Of a stretch of 64,000 nt of DNA, positions 37,459 to 45,977 are shown in pieces. The stretch's first letter is position 1, and every line of letters starts with the position of its first letter. The translations under genes and the position numbers were made by a program. Below the pieces are notes generated by a model. It did not search any database. It saw only the letters and a program-made list of their open reading frames with translations, and had not been told where the DNA came from. Origin of the DNA: Burkholderia cepacia GG4 (GTDB taxonomy: Bacteria > Pseudomonadota > Gammaproteobacteria > Burkholderiales > Burkholderiaceae); contig NC_018513.1 in NCBI RefSeq assembly GCF_000292915.1, positions 1,302,001 through 1,366,000 of the forward strand, read 5' to 3'.

Positions 37459-39381
37459 TTACACCGCGCGCTCGCGCAGCAGGTACGCGACGATGCGCTC
37501 GGCTGCTTCCTCTGGCGACTCGGCCACCGTGTCGACGCGCAGTTCGGGCTGCGCGGGCGGCTCGTACGGCGAGTCGATGCCCGTGAAGTGCTTCAGCTCG
37601 CCGCGCCGGGCCTTCTTGTACAGGCCCTTCGGATCGCGTTCCTCGGCGACCGAGAGCGGTGTGTCGACGAACACTTCGACGAACTCGTCGGGACCGACGA
37701 GCGCGCGGGCCATTTCGCGTTCCGCGCGGAACGGCGAGATGAACGACACGAGCGTGATGAGCCCCGCGTCGAGCATCAGCCGTGCGACTTCGGCGACGCG
37801 CCGGATGTTCTCCACGCGATCGGCCTCCGTGAAGCCGAGATCGCGATTGAGCCCGTGCCGCACGTTGTCGCCGTCGAGCAGGTACGTGTGCTTGCCGAGC
37901 GCGTGCAGCCGCTTCTCGACGAGGTTCGCGATCGTCGACTTGCCGGCGCCCGACAGCCCCGTCAGCCACACGATGCGCGGCGTCTGGGCCTTCTGCAGTG
38001 CGCGCGCGCCGCGATCGACGTCGACGGCCTGCCAGTGCACGTTGTGCGCGCGGCGCAGCGCGAAGTGCAGCATCCCGGCGCCGACCGTGTCGTTGGTGAA
38101 GCGGTCGATCACGATGAAGCCGCCCGTATGACGGTTGCGGTCGTACGGATCGAACGCGACGGGCCGGTCGAAGCTCAGGTTGCACACGCCGATCTCGTTG
38201 AGTGCGAGCGTGCGCGCGGCGAGATGCTCGCGCGTGTTCACGTCGATCTTGTACTTCGGCGTCGCGCAGGTCGCGCCGACCGTCTGCGTGCCGAGCTTCA
38301 CGAAATACGGGCGGCCGGGCAGCAGCGGCTCGTCGTGCATCCACACGAGTGTCGCCTCGAACTGGTCGGCAACTTCCGGCGGCGCATCCGCACGCGCGAT
38401 CATGTCGCCGCGGCTGATGTCGATCTCGTCGGCGAGCGTGAGCGTCACGGCGTCGCCGGCGCGCGCGATGTCGCTGTCGCCGCTTTGCGTGATCACCGAT
38501 GCGACGCGGCTCTCCTTTCCGGACGGCAGCACGCGCACGCGCTCGCCGACACGGATCTCGCCCGACGCGATACTGCCCGCATAACCGCGGAAATTCAGGT
38601 GCGGGCGGTTGACCCACTGCACGGGCAGCCGGAACGGCTCGTCGCGCGTCACGCGTGCGGCGAGCGGCAGGTGGTCGAGATGCTGCATCAGCGACGGGCC
38701 GGCGTACCACGGCATTCGCGCGCTTGGCGCGATCACGTTGTCGCCGCGCAACGCCGACATCGGGATGCTGACGATGTCCGCGAGCCCGAGTTCGGCCGCG
38801 AACGCGCGATAGTCGGCGTCGATGCGGTCGAACACGGCCTGGTCGTAGTCGACGAGATCCATCTTGTTGATCGCGAGCACGACGCGCTTGATGCCGATCA
38901 GCGCGACGAGATGGCTGTGGCGGCGCGTCTGCGTGAGCACACCCTTGCGTGCATCGATCAGGATCACCGCGAGATCGGCGGTCGACGCGCCGGTGATCAT
39001 GTTGCGCGTGTACTGCTCGTGGCCGGGCGTATCGGCGACGATAAACTTGCGTCGTGCGGTCGCGAAGAAGCGATACGCGACGTCGATCGTGATCCCTTGC
39101 TCGCGTTCGGCCGACAGGCCGTCGACGAGCAGCGCGAAATCGAGTTCGCCGCCTTGCGTGCCGACCTTCTTCGAATCGGCTTCGAGCTGCGTGAGCTGGT
39201 CGTCGAACAGCATGTTCGATTCGTACAGCAGGCAGCCGATCAGCGTGCTCTTGCCGTCGTCGACGCTGCCGCACGTGATGAAACGCAGCAGGTCCTGGGT
39301 TTGCGTGGGCGCGTCGCCGGTCGCGGGCGCTTCGGGGGCGTGGCGCGCGAGCTCGTCGGGCGCAATGAATACGTGTGCCAT
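37459..39381 (-). CDS. cysNC: Bifunctional sulfate adenylyltransferase subunit 1 / APS kinase (CysN-CysC fusion, NodQ-like)
   Basis: A 640-residue two-domain enzyme. The N-terminal CysN GTPase (about 30-440) has G1 GSVDDGKST (38-46), DTPGH (117-121) and NKMD (172-175); it uses GTP hydrolysis to drive APS formation by CysD. The C-terminal APS kinase (about 469-640) has the P-loop GLSGAGKST (475-483) and the ISPFR segment (549-552) that takes part in phosphoryl transfer to APS, yielding PAPS. The fusion is NodQ-like. Its start overlaps the cysD stop (TGATG). PAPS is the sulfate donor needed by the sulfotransferase encoded 2 kb away. Confidence 0.95.
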   Translation of the reverse strand: MAHVFIAPDELARHAPEAPATGDAPTQTQDLLRFITCGSVDDGKSTLIGCLLYESNMLFDDQLTQLEADSKKVGTQGGELDFALLVDGLSAEREQGITIDVAYRFFATARRKFIVADTPGHEQYTRNMITGASTADLAVILIDARKGVLTQTRRHSHLVALIGIKRVVLAINKMDLVDYDQAVFDRIDADYRAFAAELGLADIVSIPMSALRGDNVIAPSARMPWYAGPSLMQHLDHLPLAARVTRDEPFRLPVQWVNRPHLNFRGYAGSIASGEIRVGERVRVLPSGKESRVASVITQSGDSDIARAGDAVTLTLADEIDISRGDMIARADAPPEVADQFEATLVWMHDEPLLPGRPYFVKLGTQTVGATCATPKYKIDVNTREHLAARTLALNEIGVCNLSFDRPVAFDPYDRNRHTGGFIVIDRFTNDTVGAGMLHFALRRAHNVHWQAVDVDRGARALQKAQTPRIVWLTGLSGAGKSTIANLVEKRLHALGKHTYLLDGDNVRHGLNRDLGFTEADRVENIRRVAEVARLMLDAGLITLVSFISPFRAEREMARALVGPDEFVEVFVDTPLSVAEERDPKGLYKKARRGELKHFTGIDSPYEPPAQPELRVDTVAESPEEAAERIVAYLLRERAV

Positions 39382-40277
39382 CAGAAATATCCCTCCTGTT
39401 TCTTCTTTTCCATCGAACCGGCCGAATCGCTGTCGATCAGTCGTCCTTGACGCTCGGACGTGCGCGTCTCGCGCATTTCCTGCAGGATGTCGTCGAGCGA
39501 GCCCGCATCGCTGTCGATCGCGCCCGTCAGCGGATAGCAGCCGAGCGTGCGAAAGCGCACCTTGCGCATTTGCGGCTGCTCGCCGTCGCGCAGCGGCAAT
39601 CTTTCATCGTCGACCATGATGAGTGCGCCGTCGCGTTCGACGACGGGCCGTTCCTTCGCGTAGTAGAGCGGCACGATCGGAATCTCGTGAAGCTGGATGT
39701 ACTGCCAGATGTCGAGCTCGGTCCAGTTCGAGATCGGGAACACGCGCAGGCTTTCACCCTTGCGCTTGCGTGCGTTATACAGCGACCAGAGTTCGGGACG
39801 CTGGCGCTTCGGGTCCCAGCGGTGCTGTTCGGAGCGCAGCGACACGATGCGCTCCTTCGCGCGCGACTTCTCCTCGTCGCGGCGTGCGCCGCCGAACGCG
39901 GCGTCGAAGCCGTAGTGATCGAGCGCCTGCTTGAGCCCCTGCGTTTTCCACACGTCGGTGTGCACGGCCGAGCCGTGCGTGAACGGGTTGATGTCGTTCG
40001 CGACGCCCTCGGGGTTGATGTGCACGCGCAGATCGAGGCCGAGGCGCGCGGCCGTTTCGTCGCGAAACGCGATCATCTCGCGGAACTTCCACGTCGTATC
40101 GACGTGCAGCAGCGGAAAGGGCGGCTTCGCCGGGTAGAACGCCTTCATCGCGAGATGCAGCATGACCGAGCTGTCCTTGCCGATCGAATACAGCATCACC
40201 GGGTTTTCGCTTTCGGCCACCACCTCGCGCATGATGTGGATGCTCTCGGCCTCCAGCCGCTCCAAGTGGGTCAACAT
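39381..40277 (-). CDS. cysD: Sulfate adenylyltransferase subunit 2 (CysD)
   Basis: A 298-residue ATP sulfurylase catalytic subunit of the PP-loop family; it makes APS from ATP and sulfate together with CysN. The motif [20 protein letters not shown] is the PP-loop (SxGKDS), and [19 protein letters not shown] is the conserved substrate segment. Start [19 protein letters not shown] at 40277, with AAGGAG upstream. Its stop overlaps the cysNC start by one base. The pair lacks the assimilatory genes cysH, cysI and cysG nearby, so it looks dedicated to PAPS supply. Confidence 0.95.
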   Translation of the reverse strand: MLTHLERLEAESIHIMREVVAESENPVMLYSIGKDSSVMLHLAMKAFYPAKPPFPLLHVDTTWKFREMIAFRDETAARLGLDLRVHINPEGVANDINPFTHGSAVHTDVWKTQGLKQALDHYGFDAAFGGARRDEEKSRAKERIVSLRSEQHRWDPKRQRPELWSLYNARKRKGESLRVFPISNWTELDIWQYIQLHEIPIVPLYYAKERPVVERDGALIMVDDERLPLRDGEQPQMRKVRFRTLGCYPLTGAIDSDAGSLDDILQEMRETRTSERQGRLIDSDSAGSMEKKKQEGYF

Positions 40278-40367
40278 CGTTCGTCTCCTTGTTTCATGCC
40301 GGCGCCGCGCGACATGTGCGGCGTTTCGTGCATGACGCCAACGGTATCGAGCGAGCGGCATGCCGCT

Positions 40368-40436
40368 CTTCGTCCGGGTGGACTAAACCGGCATGCTGCG
40401 GCGGAGCGGATCTTTCCTTAGTCCACCCGGACGAAG
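40368..40436. promoter_or_regulatory. Perfect 19-bp inverted repeat in the divergent sulfation-cluster promoter
   Basis: CTTCGTCCGGGTGGACTAA (40368-40386) and its exact reverse complement TTAGTCCACCCGGACGAAG (40418-40436), spaced by 31 bp (50 bp start to start). Each arm has its own dyad GTCC-GGGT-GGAC, so each could bind a dimer. It lies between cysD (minus strand) and the DUF1214 gene (plus strand). No T-tract follows, so an operator is more likely than a terminator. Confidence 0.8.
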
Positions 40437-40491
40437 TGGCGCGCGGCGGTGGCGCTTAAGGTGAGCGCTCGACCATCGGCGGAGACGACAC

Positions 40492-41601
40492 ATGACGGAC
40501 GACACACGTGCCACACAATTGCTTTCGGGCCAGACCTGGGCCGATTTCTGCGACACCCTGAAACGCAGCGGACAGCAGATCCTGCGCGCCGAGGCGCCGG
40601 ACGATCCGCTGACACGCGCGGAGGGTTTCCGCTACCTGAGCCGGCTGATGCGCATCGCGCTCGAAATGCACGTCGAGTTCGCGGACGGCGCGTGGCCCGG
40701 CTTTTTTTCGCCGTCGCACGAGACCGCGAAGATCGGCGCGGACAATCCCGACAACCTTTACCAGTACGCGCGCCTCGACGGCCGCTGCGAATATCGCGTG
40801 ACGGGGCGGCGCGGCACGGTCGCGTACCTGAGCTTCGGCACGCAGAAGGGCGGCTACGAGACGGACGGCAAGATGCTGCAGACGGGCTTTCTAGATGCGA
40901 AGCAGCTCGAGATCGCGCCGGACGGCAGCTTCGAGATCGTGCTGAGCGAGACGCCGCGCGCGGGCAACTGGGTCCGCATGGAGTCCGGCACGAATGCATT
41001 GCTGGTGCGCCAGACGTTCCTCGACCGGCGCACGGAGACCCCGGCGCAACTGAAGATCGAGCGCATCGGCGCGCACGATCGCCCGGCGCCGCTCGATCCG
41101 CTCGTGCTGCAGGGCGGCCTCGCGCGCGCCGCGCAGTTCGTCGAGCAGACGTCGAAGCTGTTTGCCGACTGGGCCGCGAGCTACCGGTCGCACGTGAACG
41201 CGCTGCCGCCCGCGGACCAGGCACTGTGCCAGTCGGTCGGCGGCGATCCGAACATCTACTACTACCACTCGTGCTGGTCGCTGGCCGATGACGAGGCGCT
41301 CGTGATCGACGTCGACGCGGTGCCCGACTGCGATTTCTGGAACGTGCAGCTCAACAACTACTGGATGGAGTCGCTCGACTACCGGCACTTCGACATCTGC
41401 GTGAACAAGCACAGTGCGCGGCTGAACGCCGACGGCGGCGTGACGGTGGTAGTCGCCGGGGCGCGGCCGGGGGACGCAAACTGGCTCGATACCGCGGGGC
41501 ATCGCACCGGCACGATCTGCTGGCGCTGGGTCGGCGCCGCGCAGCCGGTGCATCCGCGCACGCGGGTCGTCAAGCTCGCCGCGCTGAAGGAGGCCGCATG
41601 A
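40492..41601 (+). CDS. DUF1214 family protein, first gene of the sulfation operon
   Basis: A 369-residue protein with a C-terminal DUF1214 domain (around 240-360: DCDFWNVQLNNYWMESLDYR, then VVVAGARPGDANWLDTAGHR). The N-terminal half (AEGFRYLSRLMRIALEMHVE, KIGADNPDNLYQYARLDGR) is also shared by these proteins. The molecular function of DUF1214 is not known to me; no catalytic motif is obvious. No signal peptide is seen. Its stop overlaps the sulfotransferase start (ATGA), so the two are coupled. Confidence 0.85.
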   Translation: MTDDTRATQLLSGQTWADFCDTLKRSGQQILRAEAPDDPLTRAEGFRYLSRLMRIALEMHVEFADGAWPGFFSPSHETAKIGADNPDNLYQYARLDGRCEYRVTGRRGTVAYLSFGTQKGGYETDGKMLQTGFLDAKQLEIAPDGSFEIVLSETPRAGNWVRMESGTNALLVRQTFLDRRTETPAQLKIERIGAHDRPAPLDPLVLQGGLARAAQFVEQTSKLFADWAASYRSHVNALPPADQALCQSVGGDPNIYYYHSCWSLADDEALVIDVDAVPDCDFWNVQLNNYWMESLDYRHFDICVNKHSARLNADGGVTVVVAGARPGDANWLDTAGHRTGTICWRWVGAAQPVHPRTRVVKLAALKEAA

Positions 41602-42791
41602 ACGCGCCGCTCGACCCGATCTGCGCACAGCTCGACGCCGACGGGCTGATTGCCGAAGCCGTGTCGCGCACGGGCGGGCTCGGCGCGTTCGGCGACGGGC
41701 CGTATCGCGAGGCGCTCGACGTGATGTGCGCGTCGCTGATCGATGAAGCGAAGCTGTCCGCGCGTGGCGCGGCGCTGATGCGCGAGAAGCTCGTCGGCCA
41801 GCTCGTGAACCGGCTCGTCGTCGAGGACTACTTCCGCCGTCATCCGGAGATCGCCGACCTCGAGATCGACGATCCGCTCGTGATCGTCGGGTTGCCGCGC
41901 ACCGGCACGACGCTGCTGCAGCGGCTGCTCGCCGTCGACCCGCGTTTCCATTCGGCCGCGTGGTGGGAAACGCGCTATCCGGCGCCGCTCGCCGGCGAGA
42001 CGCTCGACGTGCCGAGCGTGCGCATCGCGCGCGCGCAGGCCGAAGTCGCAACGATGATCGACTGCATTCCGCAGATCCTGACGATCCATCCGCTCGACGC
42101 GATGCTCGCCGACGAGGAGTTCATGCTGATGGAACACTCGTTCGTGTGCGCGATGGATTCGTACGCGAACGTGCCGGCCTATACGGCGTGGCTCGCGAAG
42201 CAGGACCTGACGCCGGTCTATACGTACCTGAAGCGGATGCTGCAGTTCCTGCAGTGGCAGAAGGCACGGCGCGGCATCGCGCCGGCCGAGCGCTGGCTGC
42301 TGAAGACACCGCAGCACCTGCACGCGCTCGACGTGCTGTGCCGCGTGTTCCCGCGCGCGCAGGTCGTGCTCACGCATCGCGACCCGGCGCAGACGATTCC
42401 GTCGATGGCGAGCATGGCGCACACGCTGTGGCAGATGTATGCGGACGACCCGGACCCGCTCGCCGTCGGCGCGCAGTGGAACGCGGGGATGGCGCGCGCG
42501 ATCGGCTCGGCGATGACGGCGCGCGACGCAATGCCGGCCGAGCGGTTTCTCGACGTGCGTTTCGAGGACACCGTAGCGGATCCGCTCGGTGTCGCGGAAG
42601 CCGTGTACCGCTTCGCGGGGATGCCGCTCGATGCGCGGCAGCGCGCGTCGATGACGGACTGGATGGCGCGCAACGGCCGCGACAAGCGCGCCGCGCACGA
42701 CTATTCGATCGCACGCTTCGGCTTCACCGATGCGCAACTCGCGCACGACTTCGCCGCGTATCGCGCGCGGCACCTGCAGGCGGCCGGCTGA
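41598..42791 (+). CDS. PAPS-dependent sulfotransferase
   Basis: A 397-residue sulfotransferase-family enzyme expected to move sulfate from PAPS to a hydroxyl or amine of a small molecule or lipid. The 5'-phosphosulfate-binding loop is VIVGLPRTGTTLLQRLL (around 95-111, PRTGTT at 100-105). The 3'-phosphate-binding region is VFPRAQVVLTHRDPAQTIPS. The long N-terminal 90 residues are typical of the bacterial Sulfotransfer_3 group. PAPS supply genes lie divergently upstream. The acceptor is unknown. Confidence 0.9.
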   Translation: MNAPLDPICAQLDADGLIAEAVSRTGGLGAFGDGPYREALDVMCASLIDEAKLSARGAALMREKLVGQLVNRLVVEDYFRRHPEIADLEIDDPLVIVGLPRTGTTLLQRLLAVDPRFHSAAWWETRYPAPLAGETLDVPSVRIARAQAEVATMIDCIPQILTIHPLDAMLADEEFMLMEHSFVCAMDSYANVPAYTAWLAKQDLTPVYTYLKRMLQFLQWQKARRGIAPAERWLLKTPQHLHALDVLCRVFPRAQVVLTHRDPAQTIPSMASMAHTLWQMYADDPDPLAVGAQWNAGMARAIGSAMTARDAMPAERFLDVRFEDTVADPLGVAEAVYRFAGMPLDARQRASMTDWMARNGRDKRAAHDYSIARFGFTDAQLAHDFAAYRARHLQAAG

Positions 42792-42831
42792 CGGCGCGCC
42801 CGCGAGACGAACGACAACCAGGAGACAACCC

Positions 42832-43623
42832 ATGTTGCTGAAGGACAAGATCGTCGTGATTTCCGGAATCGGACCGGGGCTCGGTGTGAAGCTCGCCGTC
42901 GAGGCGGCGCGCGAGGGGGCGCGCGGCGTCGTTGTCGCGGCGCGCACGATGGAAAAGCTCGACGATGCGGAGGCCCGGATCCGCGAACTCGGCGTCACGT
43001 GCGACGTGCTGAAGGTGCGGACCGACATCGCCGAGCGCGCACAGTGCCGGCAGCTCGCGACGCAGGCGATCGAGCGTTTCGGCCGGATCGACGCGCTCGT
43101 GAACAGCGCGTTCGTGCACGGCACGTTTCCGGAGGCGGTCGAGGAAGCCGATCTCGACGGCTGGCGCGCGGTGTTCGACACCAACGTGTTCGGCACGATG
43201 ACGCTCACGCAGGAAATTGTCCCGCACATGAAGCGGCAGAAGCACGGCGCGATCGTGATGATCAACACGCAGGCGACCCGCAAGCCGTTTGCAGGGGAGT
43301 CGGGCTACGCTGTATCGAAGGGCGCGCTCGCGGTTGCGGCAAAATACCTGGCACGCGAACTCGGCGTGCACGGCATTCGCGCGAACAGCATCCACATGGG
43401 CTGGATGTGGGGCGTGCCGACGCAGACGTATTTCCGGCAAGCCGCGGCCGAGTACGGGATGACGGAGGAGGAGATCGTCGCGCCGATCGCCGCGAACATC
43501 GCGCTCGCGAAGTTGCCGACCGACGACGACTGCGCGCGCGCGGCACTGTTCCTCGCGTCGGACTACGCGAACGCGGTGACCGGCGCGACGCTGGATGCGA
43601 ACGGCGGCGATTTCATGCCCTGA
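42832..43623 (+). CDS. Short-chain dehydrogenase/reductase (SDR)
   Basis: A 263-residue NAD(P)-dependent oxidoreductase. The cofactor motif is the variant GIGPGLG (12-18) in place of TGxxxGIG. NSAFVHG replaces NNAG-type, and the active-site Tyr and Lys are in YAVSKGALAVAAKYLA. The C-terminal end ATLDANGGDFMP is typical. Classical SDRs oxidise hydroxyls, for example on steroids or aromatic alcohols. It lies 40 bp after the sulfotransferase, with AGGAGA upstream of the ATG, in the same operon. Confidence 0.9.
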   Translation: MLLKDKIVVISGIGPGLGVKLAVEAAREGARGVVVAARTMEKLDDAEARIRELGVTCDVLKVRTDIAERAQCRQLATQAIERFGRIDALVNSAFVHGTFPEAVEEADLDGWRAVFDTNVFGTMTLTQEIVPHMKRQKHGAIVMINTQATRKPFAGESGYAVSKGALAVAAKYLARELGVHGIRANSIHMGWMWGVPTQTYFRQAAAEYGMTEEEIVAPIAANIALAKLPTDDDCARAALFLASDYANAVTGATLDANGGDFMP

Positions 43624-43625
43624 CG

Positions 43626-44621
43626 ATGGAGCAACGGAACATGCGGGAACACCACCAGGGACGACATTTCTTCGCGTTCAACGGCGACGCGGACGGCCTG
43701 TGCGCGCTGCAGCAACTGCGGCTCGCGGAAGGTGCGTCGGGCACGCTCGTGACCGGCGTGAAGCGCGACATCAAGCTGCTCGAGCGGATCGCCGCGTGCG
43801 CCGGCGATCGCGTGACCGTGCTCGACGTGTCGCACGACCAGAACCGCGACGCGTGCGCGCGGCTGCTGCGCGATGGCGCGGCGGTCCGCTATTTCGACCA
43901 TCACTTCGCGGGTGAACTGCCCGGCGCGGCGCATTTCGACGCGTATATCGACACGGCCGCGGACGTCTGCACGAGCGCGCTCGTGAACCGCTATCTCGGC
44001 GGCCTGCACGTGCGCTGGGCGATCGTCGCGGCATACGGCGACGAACTGCCGGCGCTCGGCGACGCGCTCGCGCGCGAACACGGAATCGACGACGCCGAAC
44101 GCTGCACGCTCGCCGAGCTCGGGCTCTACCTGAACTACAACGCATACGGCGACTGCGTCGGCGATCTGCATTTCGATCCGGCGGTGCTTGCCGACGCGAT
44201 GCTGCCGTGCGTCGATCCGCTCGACTTCGTACGCGGCACGCCGGTGTTCGGCGCGCTGCGCGACGGCTACCGCGACGACATGGCGCGGGCCTGCGCGCTC
44301 GCGCCGCTGCGCGACGTGCGCGGCGCGACGCTGATCAGGATGCCGGATCAGCCGTGGGCGCGACGCGTGACGGGGATGCTCGCGAACGAGCGGATGCGCA
44401 ATGCGCCGGATGCGGCGCTCGCGGTGCTGTCGCCGCGCGCGCAGGGCGGGCTGGTAGTCAGCGTACGCGTGCCCGACGGCCGGCCGCTCGGCGCCGACGA
44501 GTTCTGCCGCGGTTTTCCGACCGGCGGCGGCCGCAAGCGCGCGGGTGGCATCAACCATCTGCCGGAAGCCGAGTTCGACGCGTTCGCCGAGCGTTTCGAG
44601 GCGGCATTCCGGCTCGACTGA
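43626..44621 (+). CDS. DHH family phosphoesterase
   Basis: A 331-residue protein of the DHH/DHHA1 family (RecJ, NrnA, c-di-AMP phosphodiesterases). Motif I is FNGDADGLCAL (Asp21, Asp23), motif II TVLDVSHD (Asp67), motif III RYFDHHFAG with DHH at 91-93, and the DHHA1 motif TGGGRKRAGG (around 299-308). Members such as NrnA hydrolyse 3'-phosphoadenosine 5'-phosphate, the by-product of sulfotransfer; this job fits the operon but is inferred. Motif I is closer to RecJ-like DHD than to NrnA. Starts 2 bp after the SDR stop. Confidence 0.85.
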   Translation: MEQRNMREHHQGRHFFAFNGDADGLCALQQLRLAEGASGTLVTGVKRDIKLLERIAACAGDRVTVLDVSHDQNRDACARLLRDGAAVRYFDHHFAGELPGAAHFDAYIDTAADVCTSALVNRYLGGLHVRWAIVAAYGDELPALGDALAREHGIDDAERCTLAELGLYLNYNAYGDCVGDLHFDPAVLADAMLPCVDPLDFVRGTPVFGALRDGYRDDMARACALAPLRDVRGATLIRMPDQPWARRVTGMLANERMRNAPDAALAVLSPRAQGGLVVSVRVPDGRPLGADEFCRGFPTGGGRKRAGGINHLPEAEFDAFAERFEAAFRLD

Positions 44622-44681
44622 CGTGATGGCCTGCGACGCGCGCGCCGGGCAGCGCTGCCACGGCGCGCGCGTCGTGCCGGT

Positions 44682-45134
44682 TCAGCCGGTCGCGTCCGCG
44701 AGCACGGCCGGCACGTTGTGGCCGTAGCAGCGCTCCTCGACGCGCGCCGCGATGCGCCAGCCGTGCGCGGTGCGCACGAACCGGTCGACGTACCACAGCC
44801 CGAGAAACATCACCTGCGTGCCGCCGTCCGGCAGTGCGACTTCCATCGGATTGAAGCAGATCGTGCGGCCGCGCGCGGTGTCGCCGTCGAGCGTGATCGA
44901 CAGGTTGCCGACCAGGTGCTGGTACTGCGGAAACTGCGGCAGCACGCTGCGCAACCACGCCTTCACATCCGGATAGGCGCCGGCGATCCCGCCCATCGCG
45001 CGATAGTCGATCACCGCGTCGCGCGTGAACACGGCATCGAGCGCATCGAAATCGCGCGCATCGATCGCGCTCGAATACGCGACGATCAGTTCGCGGATGT
45101 CGTGATGGTCGGAGAGGGTCTGCAGATCGGGCAT
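44682..45134 (-). CDS. SnoaL-like / NTF2-fold protein
   Basis: A 150-residue NTF2-like protein (SnoaL_4 type): MPDLQTLSDHHDIRELIVAY, AIDARDFDALDAVFTRDAVIDY and LGLWYVDRFVRTAHGWRIAARVEE. Family members are polyketide cyclases, ring hydroxylase beta-like subunits or steroid isomerase-like proteins. Tyr/Asp and His residues in the cone are visible but do not fix a reaction. ATG at 45134 is favoured; 14 codons upstream overlap the SRPBCC gene. It lies 13 bp downstream of the SRPBCC gene, convergent with the sulfation operon. Confidence 0.82.
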   Translation of the reverse strand: MPDLQTLSDHHDIRELIVAYSSAIDARDFDALDAVFTRDAVIDYRAMGGIAGAYPDVKAWLRSVLPQFPQYQHLVGNLSITLDGDTARGRTICFNPMEVALPDGGTQVMFLGLWYVDRFVRTAHGWRIAARVEERCYGHNVPAVLADATG

Positions 45135-45147
45135 CAGCCGCTCTCCG

Positions 45148-45627
45148 TCACGCGCTTTTGCGCCGGCGTGCCGCATGCAGCGCTTCGGCGCGCTGCTTCA
45201 CGTCGCGGGCGCACTGGTCGAATCCCTGTTTCACCCAGCCGCCGTGCTCGCGCATGATCGTTTCCGCGTTGATGCCGAGAAACTGGTCGGTCGTGAAGTA
45301 GCGGCAGCGTTCGGCGCCGTCGGCTTCGACGTACTGGTCGCGGCGCGCAGCGTCCTTGTTGGCGTCGGTCGGCCGTTGCTCCCACGACAGCAGGCGTTCG
45401 GGCTCGCACGCGACCAGGATTTCGTTGACGGGAATCACGGTCTCCGTGCCCGGAATGCGCACCTGCATGTAGACGAAGTCGCCGATCCGGCCGGTCGTTT
45501 CGAGGCCGACGCAGAACGTGTTCCATTCGCCGTAGCGCGGGAAGTCGGTCAGCACTTCCCAGACGACGGAAGCCGGGGCGTCGATGGCGACGGTGATCGA
45601 GGTGACGAGGTTGGATGGTTTGGTCAT
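45148..45627 (-). CDS. SRPBCC family protein (polyketide cyclase/ligand-binding)
   Basis: A 159-residue START/Bet v1-like ligand-binding protein. MTKPSNLVTSITVAIDAPAS, VVWEVLTDFPRYGEWNTFCV and the C-terminal helix ETIMREHGGWVKQGFDQCAR are typical of the SRPBCC (polyketide_cyc2) group, which bind or modify hydrophobic ligands. Translation probably begins at 45627; earlier starts have no ribosome site. It forms a pair with the SnoaL-like gene; together they suggest handling of a hydrophobic, perhaps polycyclic, molecule. Confidence 0.85.
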   Translation of the reverse strand: MTKPSNLVTSITVAIDAPASVVWEVLTDFPRYGEWNTFCVGLETTGRIGDFVYMQVRIPGTETVIPVNEILVACEPERLLSWEQRPTDANKDAARRDQYVEADGAERCRYFTTDQFLGINAETIMREHGGWVKQGFDQCARDVKQRAEALHAARRRKSA

Positions 45628-45977
45628 GGCGGCGTATCGGGTGAGATTGAGGGTGAGGATGGCGCCGCGGGCACGCGCGGACGGGCGCGCCGCGGCAGCC
45701 GGAAAGACCCGCGCGGAGGCCGGCGGGCCGGGCGGATGCGTCGCGCGATGCGGGCGGCGCATGCCGCGCATCGCGGCGAACCCGACATCGAGCGTAGGCT
45801 CGGGTGGGCGGAGAAGAATCGTCGGAATGGACTAAGGCGTTTCACCGGGCCGGCGATCCGGCGGCGCCGTCGATGCGAGGCGCGCGAGCGGGCGCCGCGC
45901 GCGGGTCGAACATCGACATCGCGCGACCCACCCGCGACAATACGGGTCACTGTTCCGTTTCCTGCCCCGAGGTACCC

